Shown one piece after another: positions 39,695-40,422 of a DNA stretch of 40,422 nt; positions within the stretch are counted from its first letter, which is position 1, and every line of letters starts with the position of its first letter. Source of the DNA: Erysipelotrichaceae bacterium (lineage in GTDB: Bacteria; Bacillota_I; Bacilli_A; Erysipelotrichales; Erysipelotrichaceae). Both the position numbers and the translations under genes were made by a program. The stretch spans positions 20,647-61,068 of the forward strand of contig DOUE01000009.1 of the NCBI GenBank assembly GCA_003520745.1, written 5' to 3'. A model generated the notes under the pieces. The model was not told the DNA's origin and searched no databases. It saw only the letters and a list, made by a program, of their open reading frames with translations.

Positions 39695-40422
39695 TTCGTT
39701 TCCTTCTTTTTCCGTAGATATTCTTCCACTTGGATTTTAATGCCCTCTTCAAAGGTCATCGGATCGTAACCGAAATCACGGGTCGCATCGTCATGGTCAT
39801 AGGCTTTGTCTTCCTGCATCCGCTGGACCTGCTCGACCGAAATCAAGGCTTTCCTAAAAATCAGATTATAGATTTTTGCCAAGAATATGGAGAGATTCAA
39901 CGGAATCATGACGAACCATACCCTTTTATTGAGATTCTTGGCGACTTCTTTCAAGATATCGATATACCGCGAAGGTTCAGCACCGGACAAGACATACTCC
40001 TTGTTTTGGGTGACCTCCGGTTGATTGAGGATTTGGAAATAGGCTTTCGCCAAGTCGCTCCCCGCGACCGGACGCATCAGATTATGTCCTTTCCCGAATA
40101 CCGGGAAAACACGGTGCGTATCGATGAAACCGATCAGTTTACTGATGTTTTTATCCATCATCGACCCATAGATCATGGTCGGATAGAGCACGGTCAATTT
40201 GATCCGGTCTTTCTTTGAAAGCAGTTCATCATCGACTTTAAGATAAAGTTCGGCCGCCGACTTGAACTTGGAGAATTTCCCGGTCGTCTGGATACTGATC
40301 ATCCAGTCCACACCCGCATCGATCGCCGCATCGCAAACCTTATGCGACAACGTGTTGGGGGCGATATGCAGAAGCGTATCGACGCCGTTCAGCGCTTTTA
40401 TCATGCTGTCATGGTTGTCGTA
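39691..40422 (-). CDS. NAD(P)-dependent sugar epimerase/reductase family protein, 3' part
   Basis: The frame is open to the right edge, so only the C-terminal ~243 residues are seen. The visible part resembles an extended or atypical short-chain dehydrogenase: LNGVDTLLHIAPNTLSHKVC, then VLYPTMIYGSMMDKNISKLI, FPVFGKGHNLMRPVAGSDLA, and an ending GYDPMTFEEGIKIQVEEYL. The nucleotide-binding Gly-rich loop lies outside the window. Such proteins often reduce or epimerise nucleotide sugars or lipid-linked sugars. It heads the visible part of the GC-richer operon and overlaps the WbuB-like gene by four bases. Confidence 0.82.
   Translation of the reverse strand, partial: YDNHDSMIKALNGVDTLLHIAPNTLSHKVCDAAIDAGVDWMISIQTTGKFSKFKSAAELYLKVDDELLSKKDRIKLTVLYPTMIYGSMMDKNISKLIGFIDTHRVFPVFGKGHNLMRPVAGSDLAKAYFQILNQPEVTQNKEYVLSGAEPSRYIDILKEVAKNLNKRVWFVMIPLNLSIFLAKIYNLIFRKALISVEQVQRMQEDKAYDHDDATRDFGYDPMTFEEGIKIQVEEYLRKKKETK

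Overview
The window looks like the chromosome of a Gram-positive bacterium of the Bacillota, perhaps near the Erysipelotrichia/Mollicutes border (inference). The grounds are strong GGAGG-type ribosome-binding sites, lipoproteins with Cys lipoboxes, an S-box (SAM-I) riboswitch, a YerB/DUF3048 lipoprotein and an LCP-type wall-polymer ligase. There is no species-level marker and no rRNA or tRNA gene. Most of the window is moderately GC-rich. The stretch of about 13.1-25.7 kb is visibly AT-rich.

Layout. 1-9.6 kb (minus strand): the start of an M29 aminopeptidase, a membrane acyltransferase, a small secreted peptide, an orphan 111-aa gene behind a SAM-I riboswitch, a two-gene membrane operon (DUF2628-like and TM2), a complete YehZYXW/OsmF-type osmolyte ABC transporter, an XRE regulator with a membrane partner under a promoter carrying three 23-bp-phased repeats, and a DUF3048 lipoprotein. 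9.66-11.0 kb (plus): NADP-type glutamate dehydrogenase. 11.05-12.44 kb: a complete ISL3-family insertion sequence with inverted repeats and a perfect 8-bp target duplication. It landed exactly between the gdhA terminator and the stop codon of a convergent lipoprotein gene.

13.1-25.7 kb (minus): an AT-rich, self-contained surface-polysaccharide operon. It begins with a structured leader and a NusG paralogue of the LoaP type. An intrinsic terminator wraps the stop codon of that gene. Then come glycosyltransferases, a TviB/WbpO-type dehydrogenase and a TviC/WbpP-type epimerase (UDP-HexNAcA supply), an acetyltransferase, Wzy, Wzx and finally an LCP ligase. The NusG paralogue has no ATG, GTG or TTG start. 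An ATA codon sits at the ideal distance from the Shine-Dalgarno and overlaps the stop of a 28-codon leader ORF.

25.99-40.4 kb (minus): a second, GC-richer polysaccharide operon that enters from outside the window. It makes UDP-L-FucNAc (CapE, CapF, CapG). It also encodes several glycosyltransferases, a pyruvyltransferase, a LicD phosphotransferase, an EpsG-like polymerase fused to a WG-repeat-like tail, a flippase, a GT2-GtrA fusion and a large GT-C-like membrane protein. It ends in a strong terminator just before the leader of the AT-rich operon. The cell therefore appears to carry two adjacent Wzx/Wzy pathways with different sugar donors, and the AT-rich one probably has its own antiterminator.
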